A DNA stretch of 64,000 bases from Akebia trifoliata (lineage: Eukaryota; Streptophyta; Magnoliopsida; Ranunculales; Lardizabalaceae), in the NCBI GenBank assembly GCA_017979445.1, contig CM030711.1:11315221-11379220 (forward strand), read 5' to 3'. Positions within the stretch are counted from its first letter, which is position 1. The number at the start of each line of letters is the position of its first letter. A model generated the notes under the pieces. It was not told the DNA's origin. It worked only from the letters and a program-made list of their open reading frames with translations, and did no database searches. This document shows, piece by piece, positions 35,289-46,605 of the stretch. Made by a program: the position numbers and the translations under genes.

Positions 35289-36156
35289 TTAAATAATTAG
35301 GCCCGACATGTCCTACTAAAAAATGGGCTAGGACCTTGATCAAGTGAATTAAGGTTTGGGTCGGACTTCTGATTCACGACTTATTTATTGTCCAACATTT
35401 TAAAAATATGAACCAAAAGATCACTTCACAAAAATTATAGACATTTTGAGGTCTAATCTTTAGACTATTGTCTTCACAGGGACCTTTTGAAGTTTCATTT
35501 CATTGAGGTCTATCCTTTTTTTATCTCAACCAAAAGGCTTGGTGTTGCTCTTTGAATCAGAAGGTAGATATGAAAATCAGAATTAGAGAACCAAAGTTAT
35601 GACTCCTTCAGTCATTAATGTTTGAAACCCCTACCACCAAATATTTAAAACAAGCATGAGGCATCTTGATCTAATCTAAGTATGACTTATCAAACTCTAG
35701 CGTAGAAGGTGTAAGGGTTCACTTAGCTTTGGTTCACTAGAGTTGGACAAGGCCTTCAAGAGAACCCATGTACATTAAAACAAGAAATAGAGGAGTTGAA
35801 ACTAAATAATAGCAAAGTAAAACTTGCTCTAAATTTTTCCACTCTCTAATGGAGGGAAACTAGCCTAATGTCATAACAAGAAGACAAAATAGATAGAGAA
35901 AAGAAATATTTGTATTCATTGAAGGTCAAGTTACACTTTTTCTTCTCTCTCATTATCATTATTTACAAAAGTTATAGAAGAAAACAAAACTTAATCTAAA
36001 AATGAAAAATAAAAGAAATGGCTAAGTGCAAAAAGACTAAAGGAGAGGGAACTAATGATTCTTTCCATAATAGGCAAATATTTTATTTATAGTCAAAATT
36101 AGGGTTTCTAGAAGGATCATTTTCAAGATGCCGCCACAAGATGATTGTTTCATGCA
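35289..36156. other. Non-genic spacer between two solo LTRs
   Basis: No recognisable gene or bounded element. Confidence 0.45.
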
Positions 36157-38458
36157 TGTAGATATGTGAGTTTTGAAACCTTTGGAAATGTTTGAGCTTA
36201 TCTACACGAGTTTATGAGTCGCCATCATTTAATTAAAGTGTGAATGGACAATAATAAAAAATTTAAAATCTGTTTTTCTTGGCTTGTAGTGACTTACATA
36301 TCTAAATGATAAGAGGAGAATGTATACTTAGAAAACTAAGGTAAGGATGTTCGATTGAGGGACAAAGAAAACGTTAGGTATATCTGTCTTTTCCATCCTA
36401 AGATGATTACCAATAAATTGACTAAAGATGAAATTAGAAACTCATTTTTTACATTTTAAAAATAAAGGAAATTATAGAGGAAGTTAAGGAAAATTGATTA
36501 TTATTTTATTTTGAAAAATTAGCAAATTAAGACAATAAGCAAGCCACTACTAGAAATAGGTACTTGTTAGATTTTTTTGAGCTTGGGACTTTGATGGAAA
36601 TCTATATGGATTTCATCATTTGGGATCCTAAAGCTTCAAAACTAGCTTATGTGCTATCTTGGTAGACTTTATTTATTGGTTTGATCTTTTGGTGACGTTC
36701 ATGATTTAAACGACACCATATAAAAATCAAGACTACATGCATGAGATTTTGTCCATTTTGGACTATTTTTATTGGATTTAAAGATTGAAAATAAGCCCAT
36801 GAAGACCTACGTCCTAACTTGTAGCTATTTTAAAAGTGGGTGTGTATAAAATGTATGCATGAGATGGACTTAGCAAGAGAAGATTATCTCCTAAAAAGGG
36901 TTAGCTCTATTGGCATCTAAGGAACAATCAAATAAAGAACTATTATTTTAAAAAAACTTAAAGTACAAAAAAGTAAAGAAAATAAAGCATCTACATTATA
37001 AAATTTAAATTGCATGGAAATAAAGAATGTAAAGCAACCAAATCTAATGCTCTCAAGGAGCCTATTGGGGGAGATTACCTCAAAGAAGAATTACTCTCTC
37101 TTCCCGAGCTTCTAACTAAAAAAATGTAAATCTACATTACTAAATTAGAAAACATATAAATAAAGTAAAATTGCTTGAAATTAAAGAAGGGAGAGTAGAT
37201 TAGATGGGGGAAAAGAGGATTTAACCCCACTTGGTCTTCTTCTTCTTCTTGGATTTTTCTTTTAGGGATTTTGAGAGAATGGGATGCTAAAAAGGTTAGG
37301 GGTTTGGTAGAATTTTGGATTACCAAATAAGCTCCTCTATTTTTGCCTTTGATGGGGTCCTATTTATAGGATTTGGGGAGACCTTTGGGAATAAACTTGT
37401 CATATATCCTAGAGTTTCTAATATTTGCAATAAAATATTTATAAAAAAATCCAAACTACTTCTCATTTCCTTAGTTTGTATGACCTTTAACTCACCTATA
37501 GATCTCACCAATCATAATGATCAAGAAATAGATTAGTAAAAGCCAATAGTTTTTAGGAAATTTCTTAAAGAGGGAAAACCTTGGCTTTGGGTCAATTGTA
37601 AGAGAATCAAACTAAATAACATGTAAATAAGTGAATGCTTTTTGTCCTCTTTTGTCAATTCCCTTGAGAAAGTCTTTAACAAACTAGGGATTAAAGGATC
37701 ATTAGGCACAAATTCTAAAAAAATTCTCTAGGGTAGACAAAAGTGTCATACGTCTTTAAACTTGGTAAAATCATATTGAATGCCATGTAACTTTTTTGAA
37801 TTTTTAAGAAGGTTAGAGGGGTAGAAGAAGAATTTTCTTTAATGAATCTTAACAAACTTAGGTTAGGGAGGTAAGTATTCTTGAGTGGGAACCAAGTAAG
37901 ATTAAAAGTCTTTGTTAGAAGATTTGAAAAATTACTAAATACTAGAGTGGTGGAATTATTGGAGAGTTGAAGAGGGGTAAAAAAGTGGAAAAAAAGAAAA
38001 ATGAGGAATTTCTTGAAGGAAAAAAGTACTAAGAAGGGGGATTAGGAGGTAATTTATCTAATAAAATTCAAGCACTCATAGATTGTAACTACCTAACTGA
38101 TTTGGTTGAACTTAAAGTTCTGTCAAACAAAATATCAACAAAAATTAAGTTTGGTCGAAGTTAGGTTCAACCAAACAAAATTTAGTAAAAAATTAAGCCT
38201 GGCTGAACCTAAGGTTTGGCCATACCAAAATTTTCCTCTGCCCTGTGTGAGATTATTCTAGGATTAAATATGGCCTAGCCGAAGGTAAGTTTGGCCAGAC
38301 TTAAAACTTCTTCTCAAAATGTCCTTCGAGCCTTCGGGCCATACAACTTCTTGAAAGTTGAGCTATAAAGTCTTGTTTGAAAAATACCTTGGGTCAAGTC
38401 CATTTGAAAAGTTATTAATGCTTTCGAGCTTGGTCTAGGAAAAAATGGGGTGTTTACA
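36157..38458 (-). mobile_element. Second, divergent solo LTR of Tat/Ogre type, TSD ATGCA
   Basis: The 2302-bp LTR starts tgtagatatgtgagttttga and ends aaaaaatggggtgtttaca (plus-strand reading). It is flanked by identical ATGCA at 36152-36156 and 38459-38463. The start region (gagtcgccatcatttaatta, then gtgaatgg) matches the other LTRs (gagtcgccac, then gtgaatg), but the rest is divergent, implying a different subfamily or greater age. The stretch 38095-38290 carries repeated ggttgaactta/aagtttggcc-like phrases. There is no internal element sequence. Confidence 0.85.
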
Positions 38459-40511
38459 ATGCATACATAAAATTTTCATGTGAAATTAAGGCAATTTTTT
38501 CCACTTTTATCGTGAAGCTAGCTCATATGAGGTTGGGCTTTGGTTGGGTTTCTTCTTTGACTTTCTTATTTCCAATTCAAAGTCCTTCTGATGTGTTAAT
38601 GTTCAATTTTGATCTTTTGACCCTTGATTTGCCCAATTGAGCGTGTGTATAATCAATTTTTTTGAAAAAATGCATTATATCATGCAATTATGACTATTAA
38701 TATGATGGAACATGTAATAATATAATATGTGGTATAACATGAGTTTTGTGGTAGGTTGATATTTGCAATAAGAATTTTTTATTGTGTTTTCTTCTTAAAA
38801 TAAAATGTGGAAACTATTTTAACTTAATTCAACATCATAAAAGAAATGATTCAAATTACAAATATAACCTTAATACTTATTACTTACATTGACACACATG
38901 AAATTACATAAATATCTCTATCAAAAGGTATAGCGACCTACATGTTGGAATTATAAAAATACTAATTATCAAATAAACTATTCAAATTACATAAATACCT
39001 TCAGTGCTTGTTACAATAACACCCATATGAATATAGAAAAATATCTCCATGATTAGGATATATTTGTACTATAATTAATGAGTGGTATTATTGTAAATTT
39101 CATATGCATATATTATTACAATAAGACTATTTTTATAATTTAAAAGTTTCTGTCGACGAGGGGTATTTTTTGTAATTCTTCCATAGCAGATCATTTTGGA
39201 ATAAATCTAAATGCATACCGACCAAATTATGAGATCCATGGATCCAATTATTGATGGAGGGGCACAAATCAACAATCAACACGAAATTGATTAGAATGAC
39301 TGGTCATGATTATTTATCAGAGGTAAGCACGTGTTTTCATCAAAAGAGAAATGAAAATCACGTGATGCAAGTGATGCTCAAATAATGGTATTAAAATAAC
39401 AAGTGTGACCCCATATTACTCCATAATTCGTTTGGTCTCCTCTTTGAAGGCTAGTGGTGCCCAATTTGTTTTTAACCTTTGTTTAGAACTCATTGAGTTG
39501 ACTCAAAACACGTCCACTGGATTGAATTTTGAGTTAATTCAGTCATAAACTCACTTGAATTAAAAGTTATATTTAATATGCTTGTTTTAGAATAAATATA
39601 TTTGTATTTAAAATTGTTTTTAAGAAATTTAAACTTAAGCAAACCTGAGTAAAATCTCGAGAAAATCCAATTCATCTTCCTTATGGTCCTCAAGATACAC
39701 AATAATAGCGATAATTATTTTATCATTTTAAGTTTTACTTGATCGAATGGTGAGTAAATATGAAGCAAATCAATTTACAGTACAATTCATACTATATTCA
39801 TGAAATCGTGAACTAGTACAGAGTGAACTGATTTGCAGTTCATATTGATTAGTAAAGTACGACAAGCCCTTTTTAACTAATGGGTTTGGCAAATTAAAAT
39901 AGTAAACGAACAATTATTTTACAACAGAGTGTCGAAGTAAAGATATATCTTAAAAGTACATCACATATGTCTAAGTTTTTTTTCTTTTTATCTTGATGAT
40001 GAAGGTTCTGGATACATAGGTCCGACTAGCAAGAAGGAGGCAATTGGTCGTTTAGAGCACCACATCTCATCCAAATCTCCTGTGTATATATATAATAACT
40101 CACAAATCACAAATATCAAATAAGCATGAATAAATCTCCATGGATGGCCAACAAGAAGACTTGAACTTAAGATCTGAACCTTGAACCTGAATTCAAAGTT
40201 TCAAGTTCCTCAACCACGCTACATTGTACCATTAACATATCAGGGTACGAAGAACATTATTGGGTGATCAACGGTCATCATTAAAAGACTTGTTGGTAAG
40301 AAGTGATTGATCATGGATACAATAATTGATTCTGGAGCAATCTCTACCATTGGTTGTAGTGAATTTTAGTACAATTCCTTGAATCTTTATGTTGATTCTT
40401 TACAACTGAGAGCGATTTGTGAGAGCTACGATCACATGGACATCTAGAAGTCACTCAGGGCATATCCCTACATGTGCCAAACCTGCAATTGTAATTGTAC
40501 GACACGATGTT

Positions 40512-40542
<31 letters not shown>

Positions 40543-40654
40543 TATAGATTCCTGTCAGTACGTTGGTCAGGTGGACCATTCTACTTAGATACAAACCATT
40601 GGATGGTCTTTATAACAAGACGTTAGATACGTTTTACAAAATATTTATTATATA
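38459..40654. other. Non-genic AT-rich DNA with a SINE-like patch and (CT)n
   Basis: No gene. At about 40150-40220 the minus strand has a B-box-like agttcaagtct near A/B-type text but no clear A box. (CT)n at about 40511-40541. 38820-39180 holds loosely repeated attacataaatacct phrases. Confidence 0.4.
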
Positions 40655-41036
40655 GGGGGTGGATCATGAGACATATGTAAAAATAATGGTTTTTCAAAAT
40701 CTGGGTTAGAGGCTATGGATTGAGTTGATTCTTCGTAAAAATGATATTTATGATGAGAAGATTATCTTCACAAAAAATCAGTTCAATATGAAATTTTGTA
40801 AGTCCATTAAAAATGATTTATAAATTATTGATAAAAAATCGACAATCCACATTCTAAATCATTTTTGATGTGGTTAGAAGTTTCGGATTGAACTGATTTT
40901 TAATTATTTAAATAATGATCTTCTTGTCATAGAGATCATCCTTACAAAAAATCAGCTCAATCCAAAACCTCTAACTCATATTTTGAAAATTTATTATTAT
41001 TACATTATTTTTATGTATGTCCCATGATCCGTTCCC
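40655..41036. repeat. Foldback MITE (family A), copy 3, three-hairpin form
   Basis: Outer arms gggggtggatcatgagacat and atgtcccatgatccgttccc pair. Inside are two tandem hairpins: gattgagttgattcttcg opposite aaaaaatcagttcaat, and tcggattgaactgattttta opposite aaaaatcagctcaatccaaa. The apex of the second is gatcttcttgtcatagagatc. This is the same architecture as at 14901 and 45471. Confidence 0.75.
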
Positions 41037-41741
41037 ATTTATGTTATACCCATTTTCGTATTTAATTTTACCAAAATTTAACCCCATCTGTCTTTACTAT
41101 TATAATAAAGAGAAAGTGGCCATAAATACCCCCACTTTTATATTTAAACTATAGAGTTCATCATCATTCTCTTTGGATTAAGGGGTAAAAGTGAGAGGAT
41201 AGTAAAGTTAGAGGGGTATATTATAAAAAAAAATATAAAGAAAATAAAAGACAATAAAGTTGAAGATGATGAAAATAAAGTATTGTAAACCCACTCATTA
41301 TGATTAAATGAGATGTTTATCCCTTACCAACAAAATAATAAAATGGAAAGAGAGAGGATAGAGGAAAAAAATAAAATTAATTGAAGGGATGAAGAAGAAG
41401 TAGTATGGACCCCACCCATTATAATTAGAGGGAACAATTACCCTCCACAAAACTATAGTAAAGTGAGAATTACAACTATGTTTTATTACATAATTTAATA
41501 TAAAAGTCATGATAAAATGATGCCTTTCTCTGATGATAGAATTGTAGATCATATGCCTCAGGATACACAAGATTTTTTTATGATTATGTGTATCCCGAGG
41601 CAAATGATCTACAATTCTGTGATAAGGGTGTATGTTAGAGAGTAGCGTTAGAAAATCATTATGATTAATATAATAAAGAAAATTACAATGTACTATTTGC
41701 TTGATTTTCAAAATTACGAAAGTAACCTTTTCACTAGGAAA
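41037..41741. other. Non-genic spacer with a long hairpin
   Basis: Apart from the hairpin at 41538-41618 I see nothing. The open frame at 41304-41711 runs through that hairpin and lacks recognisable domains. Confidence 0.45.
41538..41618. repeat. 32-bp-arm hairpin, pre-miRNA-sized
   Basis: The left arm agaattgtagatcatatgcc, continuing tcaggatacaca (41538-41569), pairs with tgtgtatcccgaggcaaatg, continuing atctacaattct (41587-41618), with only a few mismatches and a 17-nt loop. It may be a MITE remnant or a small-RNA precursor. Confidence 0.75.
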
Positions 41742-41922
41742 ATGTTGGAGTGATTGTGTTCTTCACTACATTACACACTGCATAGAAATAGAGGTGTGAA
41801 TAGAACCATAAATGTTATTTTTCCTCAAGATACAAGTGAGAAGCTCCAATCATTGCATCATGTGTGCACACCTCCACGTCAACTAAGTGTGAAACACAAT
41901 GAATAATGCAGTCACTCCAGTA
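41742..41922. repeat. Foldback MITE (family B), copy 5
   Basis: It runs from atgttggagtgattgtgttc to gcagtcactccagtac, with the shared apex phrase ctcaagatacaagtgagaa and the paired arms gaggtgtg / cacacctc. Confidence 0.7.
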
Positions 41923-42717
41923 CAATTCTTTTTTATTATGAAATCTTCAAAAACACTTCAATCTATATTTCAAATTAAAAAGAAGTCCTTTCTATGCATG
42001 TGTGTTTGGACATCAAAAATAAGAATAAATGAATAAAATATATCTAGGATTTTCTTTCAAGAAAAAAGTTTTGTGGAAGAAGAACCTCTTTTCTTCTTCA
42101 AAAATCATAGAGAAAGATATCTATTTTGTTATATTTCAATGCGTAATAATGAAAAAAATAGTGTGGCAATAGAAATTCTCTTATTGAATTGAAAGAAAAT
42201 GGTTAAACATGGCTATTCTAGTGTGGGGCGATGTTGTACGATTCTCCAACAAACACTTAGCTCCTTATTAATGGCCATGTCGTCTCTCCTCTTTCAATTT
42301 GTCTTGCATTCTTGATTTGTCAAGATCCTTCACTCAGTCCAAATTTACTAACCCCACCTACCGAACAAGTTGGAAAGTCAAAAACATGTTGGGCTCTTTT
42401 CAAATAGAGAAATGGTACGTTTGAAAGAAGAAGGGTCCCTTTTTTGCACCGACCAATTGATGTAAGTACACCCCCTTGAGATAAAAAAAAGGATATTACT
42501 TCAATGTCCCTAGATTTTCAATAAGTGCACTAATCACTTTTAAACCCAAAGCCCTAACTTCTCTACCAAATTCACTTTCGATTATACCAATGGACCACAT
42601 ATGTATGGTAAGTGAGTTTGGTTAGGGTAGGGACACTTTAGGATCTCGACTCTTCTATTATTGGACGCTTTGCGTTATACAAAACTAAAAGTTGCATACA
42701 ACACACAAATACTTGAG
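41923..42717. other. Non-genic spacer
   Basis: No gene or bounded element is visible. Confidence 0.45.
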
Positions 42718-43620
42718 TAAGGCTAGTTTTATTAACTTAGTAAAATTTCAGATTTACAAAGAGTCGTTGAGCTCACCTTGTGCCATTCAAAAGTTGATCC
42801 AATGCCATAGTGTGAAAAAGGAAAAAATTCTACAAACTTCGAAAAAAGAATTTCAAATCTGAAGGGTGAAATTTCAAATTCGACTAAGGGTCGTTGAGCT
42901 CACCTTGTGGCATCCAAAAACATGATCCGATTGGCTGCCACACATTGTGATAGACAAAATTCTACCAACTTTGGAAAAATAAATTAAAAAAAAAAAAAAC
43001 AAAAAAATTTCATCATTGTATTTTTATTTTAAATTAGAGAGATACACAGAGGTTCAATGGCTGTCTATTTTCAAAATCATTGATTAAACCCAAGATCTTT
43101 TTGTGTGTGTGTGTGTGTGTGTGGAGTTTTCCATGAAATCTAAAGGGCGGTGACTATAAATGTGGTGATCCATTTGAGCTCAAGATCCTTAGTAAGATTT
43201 AAAATCTTACTAAGTCAGTAGGTAAATTATTTTCCTTAAATCTTTCGAACCACACTAGCCTTATTAACCTAGTGAGATTTCAAATCTTACTGAGGGTCGT
43301 TGGGCGCTCATGGATTATCACATTGGAAATCTAGTGCCACAACCTTCTAGATCTCTTGGACAAACTCATATTTAAAAAATAAATTAATAAATAAAATCTT
43401 TTTGGAATGATACTAGATGTCTGGTTGTCAAAACTCTCAAACTCGAAATTAAATTTATATGATGAAAATTATTATTTTTATTAAAATTTGTTTATCAAAT
43501 TTCTTAAAATTTTGTCCTCTACAACCCCATGGCAACAAGTCACGTTTTTAGGATGCCACAAGATGATATGTTTTGGAAAATTACTTTATCGAAGTTAGTA
43601 AGACAGTATTTTTTATATAA
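42718..43620. repeat. Two adjacent family D repeat copies
   Basis: 42718-43250 begins gtaaggctagttttattaac with the aaatttcagattt text and ends with the inverse (agatccttagtaagatttaa, then aatcttactaag). It contains an internal direct repeat, gagctcaccttgtg (about 42770 and 42897), and a (GT)n at 43101-43122. The second copy, about 43252-43620, starts cactagccttattaacctag and ends atcgaagttagtaagaca. Both resemble the elements at 14041 and 15788. Confidence 0.55.
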
Positions 43621-44726
43621 AGAAATAAGGACATTATGAGTATTTAACCTTTTAAAATGATGTGAGTCTCAATTCAAGATAAAATATGTTTTGTTTGGAG
43701 TTGTTAGAACTCCAAGGGAATTATTGTAATAAAAATAAAAAAAAGATAAGGTTACCAGATAAAATCTCTCAACTTTAAATTGACTGGATATTTCTAATTC
43801 CAAGTTCAAATATCAATGTGATGTCACTTCGAGGCAAAATGTACTAATGCCCAATTATTATAAAGAAATTTAAACTTCTGAATTATATATGTTAATGCTA
43901 TAATATAACCATCAAAATGAGTCAATGGTTTATTTTTATGTATCAAACACACAAGTTCAATACAAATACATGCAATAGTTAGAATAATTTATTATTATTT
44001 TTTAATAATAAAGATTAACAACCCACACATTAAGATTCAAAACTAAAACTCTTTCCTACTACTATAAAATAAATAATTTTAAATAATAAGAAAATAGATA
44101 GAAAGATGCAATAAAATAGTTTCAAAGATTGGAATAAGTGTCATCATTTAGAATTAAGTCAATTTTTTAAATCAAAAGATTAAAAAAATAATAATAATAA
44201 TTCACATGCATCGCATATGCATTTTGCTACTATTGTTATATAATGTGTTTTATGTATATGATGTTAAGATTTTTTTTTTTTTTTTCAATCGGAACTGATC
44301 CAAATTAGACTACATCTAATAATTATCATGCTGAAATTGGATTTGGATCCAATTAGTAAGATCCAATAAAAACTCCAATCCAACAAGAATCCTCCAATCT
44401 TTATTCTTTTCGGATCAAATTTGGGTCAAGATCCATTTCTTACCAGACTGGTCCCAGGGGCTCACCCTAATCTGACCTATTGATGGTCCTTAATTTTAAC
44501 CATTAATGAAAGATGCTCAAAAAATTTGATTGATGGACCATAAGTCCATGGGTTTGTAGCCCAAAATAAATATGGCACTTGAACCGTATAGTTTTTAAAA
44601 TTTAAAGTAATATTTATAGATTTTACGTACAAAAGCAATCGTGATTTTTCTAAATTCAATCATACCATGTTATATTTATATGCAATAAAGCATGTGTACT
44701 TAATTGAATAATAGTATCCTTGAGAG
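43621..44726. other. Non-genic DNA with old repeat fragments
   Basis: 43690-43790 matches the gttagaactcca repeat near 11165. 44270-44440 has T15 followed by ggatccaat/gatccaataa phrases related to the MITE at 44727. No gene. Confidence 0.45.
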
Positions 44727-45086
44727 TAGGGTTGCCAATAGATCGGATCATGCCCGAAAAACACTCCATTCTGAACTAAAAACATTAGGTCTGGATCGAT
44801 GATTTAGATTTTGATAAAGATTCAATCTGATATCTTATTAGAATGGATTTGGATTGATTTTGTCCCAGTTGATAAGGACCTGATTTGATAAAATGTTTGA
44901 AATTATATAAATTATATTATATATTTATTCAAATCTATGAAGAATATTTAGATTTTGTACATCAAATCATATATGCTCTGATCTAAAACCGATCCGATTG
45001 TTATTGGATTTGGTATGGATCTTAATATCGAGTCTGATAAAAAATCAAATCAGATCCAAACCAAACCCGATCCATTGATAGCCCTA
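44727..45086. mobile_element. hAT-type MITE, 360 bp, perfect 8-bp TSD
   Basis: The ends are tagggttgccaatagatcgg (left) and the complement of the right end, tagggctatcaatggatcgg. Identical 8-bp flanks CTTGAGAG are at 44719-44726 and 45087-45094. Subterminal gatccg/cggatc/ggatttgg motifs are dense, as expected for transposase-binding repeats. Non-coding. A degraded relative is at about 18030-18350. Confidence 0.85.
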
Positions 45087-45164
45087 CTTGAGAGAGATTG
45101 TTACGTTGAGTTGAATGTGCGGGCTTACAAAAAAAATAGCTGACCCCACACCTGTAGCTCTTTG

Positions 45165-45302
45165 CCTTCAACTTGACCATCAAGTGGACTTCTTCATGCA
45201 TTAATTACTTAACATTGCACATGGAACATAAGTATGGTGGCTAGGCCACGGTGCATTTTGAACAATTAATGCATGAATGAGTCCACTTTACCAACTTGAA
45301 GG
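45165..45302. repeat. ~40-bp-arm inverted repeat
   Basis: The left arm (ccttcaacttgaccatcaag, then tggacttcttcatgcattaa) pairs with the right arm (aattaatgcatgaatgagtc, then cactttaccaacttgaagg) with few mismatches over a ~57-bp spacer. Possible small foldback element. Confidence 0.7.
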
Positions 45303-45435
45303 TAGGGCCTAACAAGCCCTGACTTTAACTTTGATGCGAAGGCTTTACATAGTAAGTGGGATTGAGTTTGATGAAGATGTTTTATATTGTATGTGTTATG
45401 TGAAACCACACATGCCCATCACATCAACCACCATG

Positions 45436-45438
<3 letters not shown>

Positions 45439-45470
<32 letters not shown>
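45439..45470. repeat. (AT)n microsatellite, left border of foldback element
   Basis: A pure AT run directly abutting the element at 45471. Confidence 0.95.
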
Positions 45471-45472
<2 letters not shown>

Positions 45473-45844
45473 GAAATGTTCAGCAACAAACATTTTGGCA
45501 AAACATTTTTCAAAATATGGGTTAGAGGTTTTGAAATGGGCTGATTTTTGGTGAGGATGATCTCTACGGTGAGGAGATCATCATCACCAAAAATCATCCC
45601 ATTCCAAAACCTCTTACCCATCAAAAATGGCTTACAAAAAATGGACGGTCCACGATTTCCCAACTTGTAAACATGGGGCTAGAAGTTTTGGAATGGGCTG
45701 ATTTTTGATGAGGATGATCTCCTCACCATAGAGATCATCCTCACCAAAAATCAGCCCATTCCAAAACCTCTAACCTATGTTTTGAAAAATGTTTTGCCAA
45801 AATGTTTGCCAAAATGTTTGCCAAAATGTTTGTTGCTGAAAGGG

Positions 45845-45848
<4 letters not shown>
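45471..45848. repeat. Foldback MITE (family A), copy 4, best-preserved three-hairpin form
   Basis: Outer arms gttcagcaacaaacattttg and caaaatgtttgttgctgaa pair. Two tandem internal hairpins both use ttttgaaatgggctgatttt / ttttggaatgggctgatttt on the left side and aaaatcagcccattccaaaa (or a near variant) on the right. gaggatgatctc opposes gagatcatcctc in the second. tgtttgccaaaa is triplicated near the right end. (AT)n on both sides. Confidence 0.85.

Positions 45849-45850
<2 letters not shown>

Positions 45851-45880
<30 letters not shown>
45851..45880. repeat. (TA)n microsatellite, right border of foldback element
   Basis: A TA run following the right end of the element. Confidence 0.95.
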
Positions 45881-45881
<1 letters not shown>

Positions 45882-46605
45882 TCATTGTTATAATAATGAG
45901 TGAAGACGTAAAAAATTTCCTTCACATTTGCATTTAGCTTTGTTATTATCAAGATATTTTCATCAAAAATGTAAGAATTACAATCTCACGATTCCTAAAA
46001 TACGTAAGATTATTTTTATAAGTAATCAAAATGTATGAATTAGATCTTTGAATTAGAAAAATTATTCTCCAATAGAAAGAAAAATGAAACATATGATTTG
46101 ACTTTCACATAACTACACTCATATAGAAAGCGTGAACCTAGCTACGAGGCAGGAAGAGAGGACTTGGTCTCGCTTCCCTCCTTACAAAACTAAAAAAATA
46201 TCTTTTTATTATAATATTATTTTCAAAATCACCTATTTAGTATTATAAATTACAAAAGGTCCTTAAGATATATTAAATGATAAATATGACATAAAATTAG
46301 AATATCTATTTGAATATTTCAAAAATAATTTTTTAACTTATGCATAAACACTAATTTATATAATGTAAATGACTTAAATTAGTTAAATACCAAAGTTTTC
46401 TTCTCAAAATCAGCCACCTTTATGTATAAATTTTTTAATCTATTTAACATTTTCTTGAACCTATCAGTTTTCAACCTAACCTTAACCTTATGTAGAAAAT
46501 CTTAGATTTTTTTATAAAAAATTCTGTGTTTTTTACTTGTCTAGAATCTTATTTGATTTTTCTTCTAAAAATGCCATTATATTAAAGACATGGATATATC
46601 ATTTA
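45881..46605. other. Non-genic AT-rich DNA
   Basis: No gene visible. No copy of MYB exon 3 was found here, although it would be expected if the whole gene had been duplicated. Confidence 0.45.

Noticed and set aside
41304..41711. 135-codon minus-strand frame
   Set aside because: Runs through a long hairpin, and its composition is that of AT-rich DNA.
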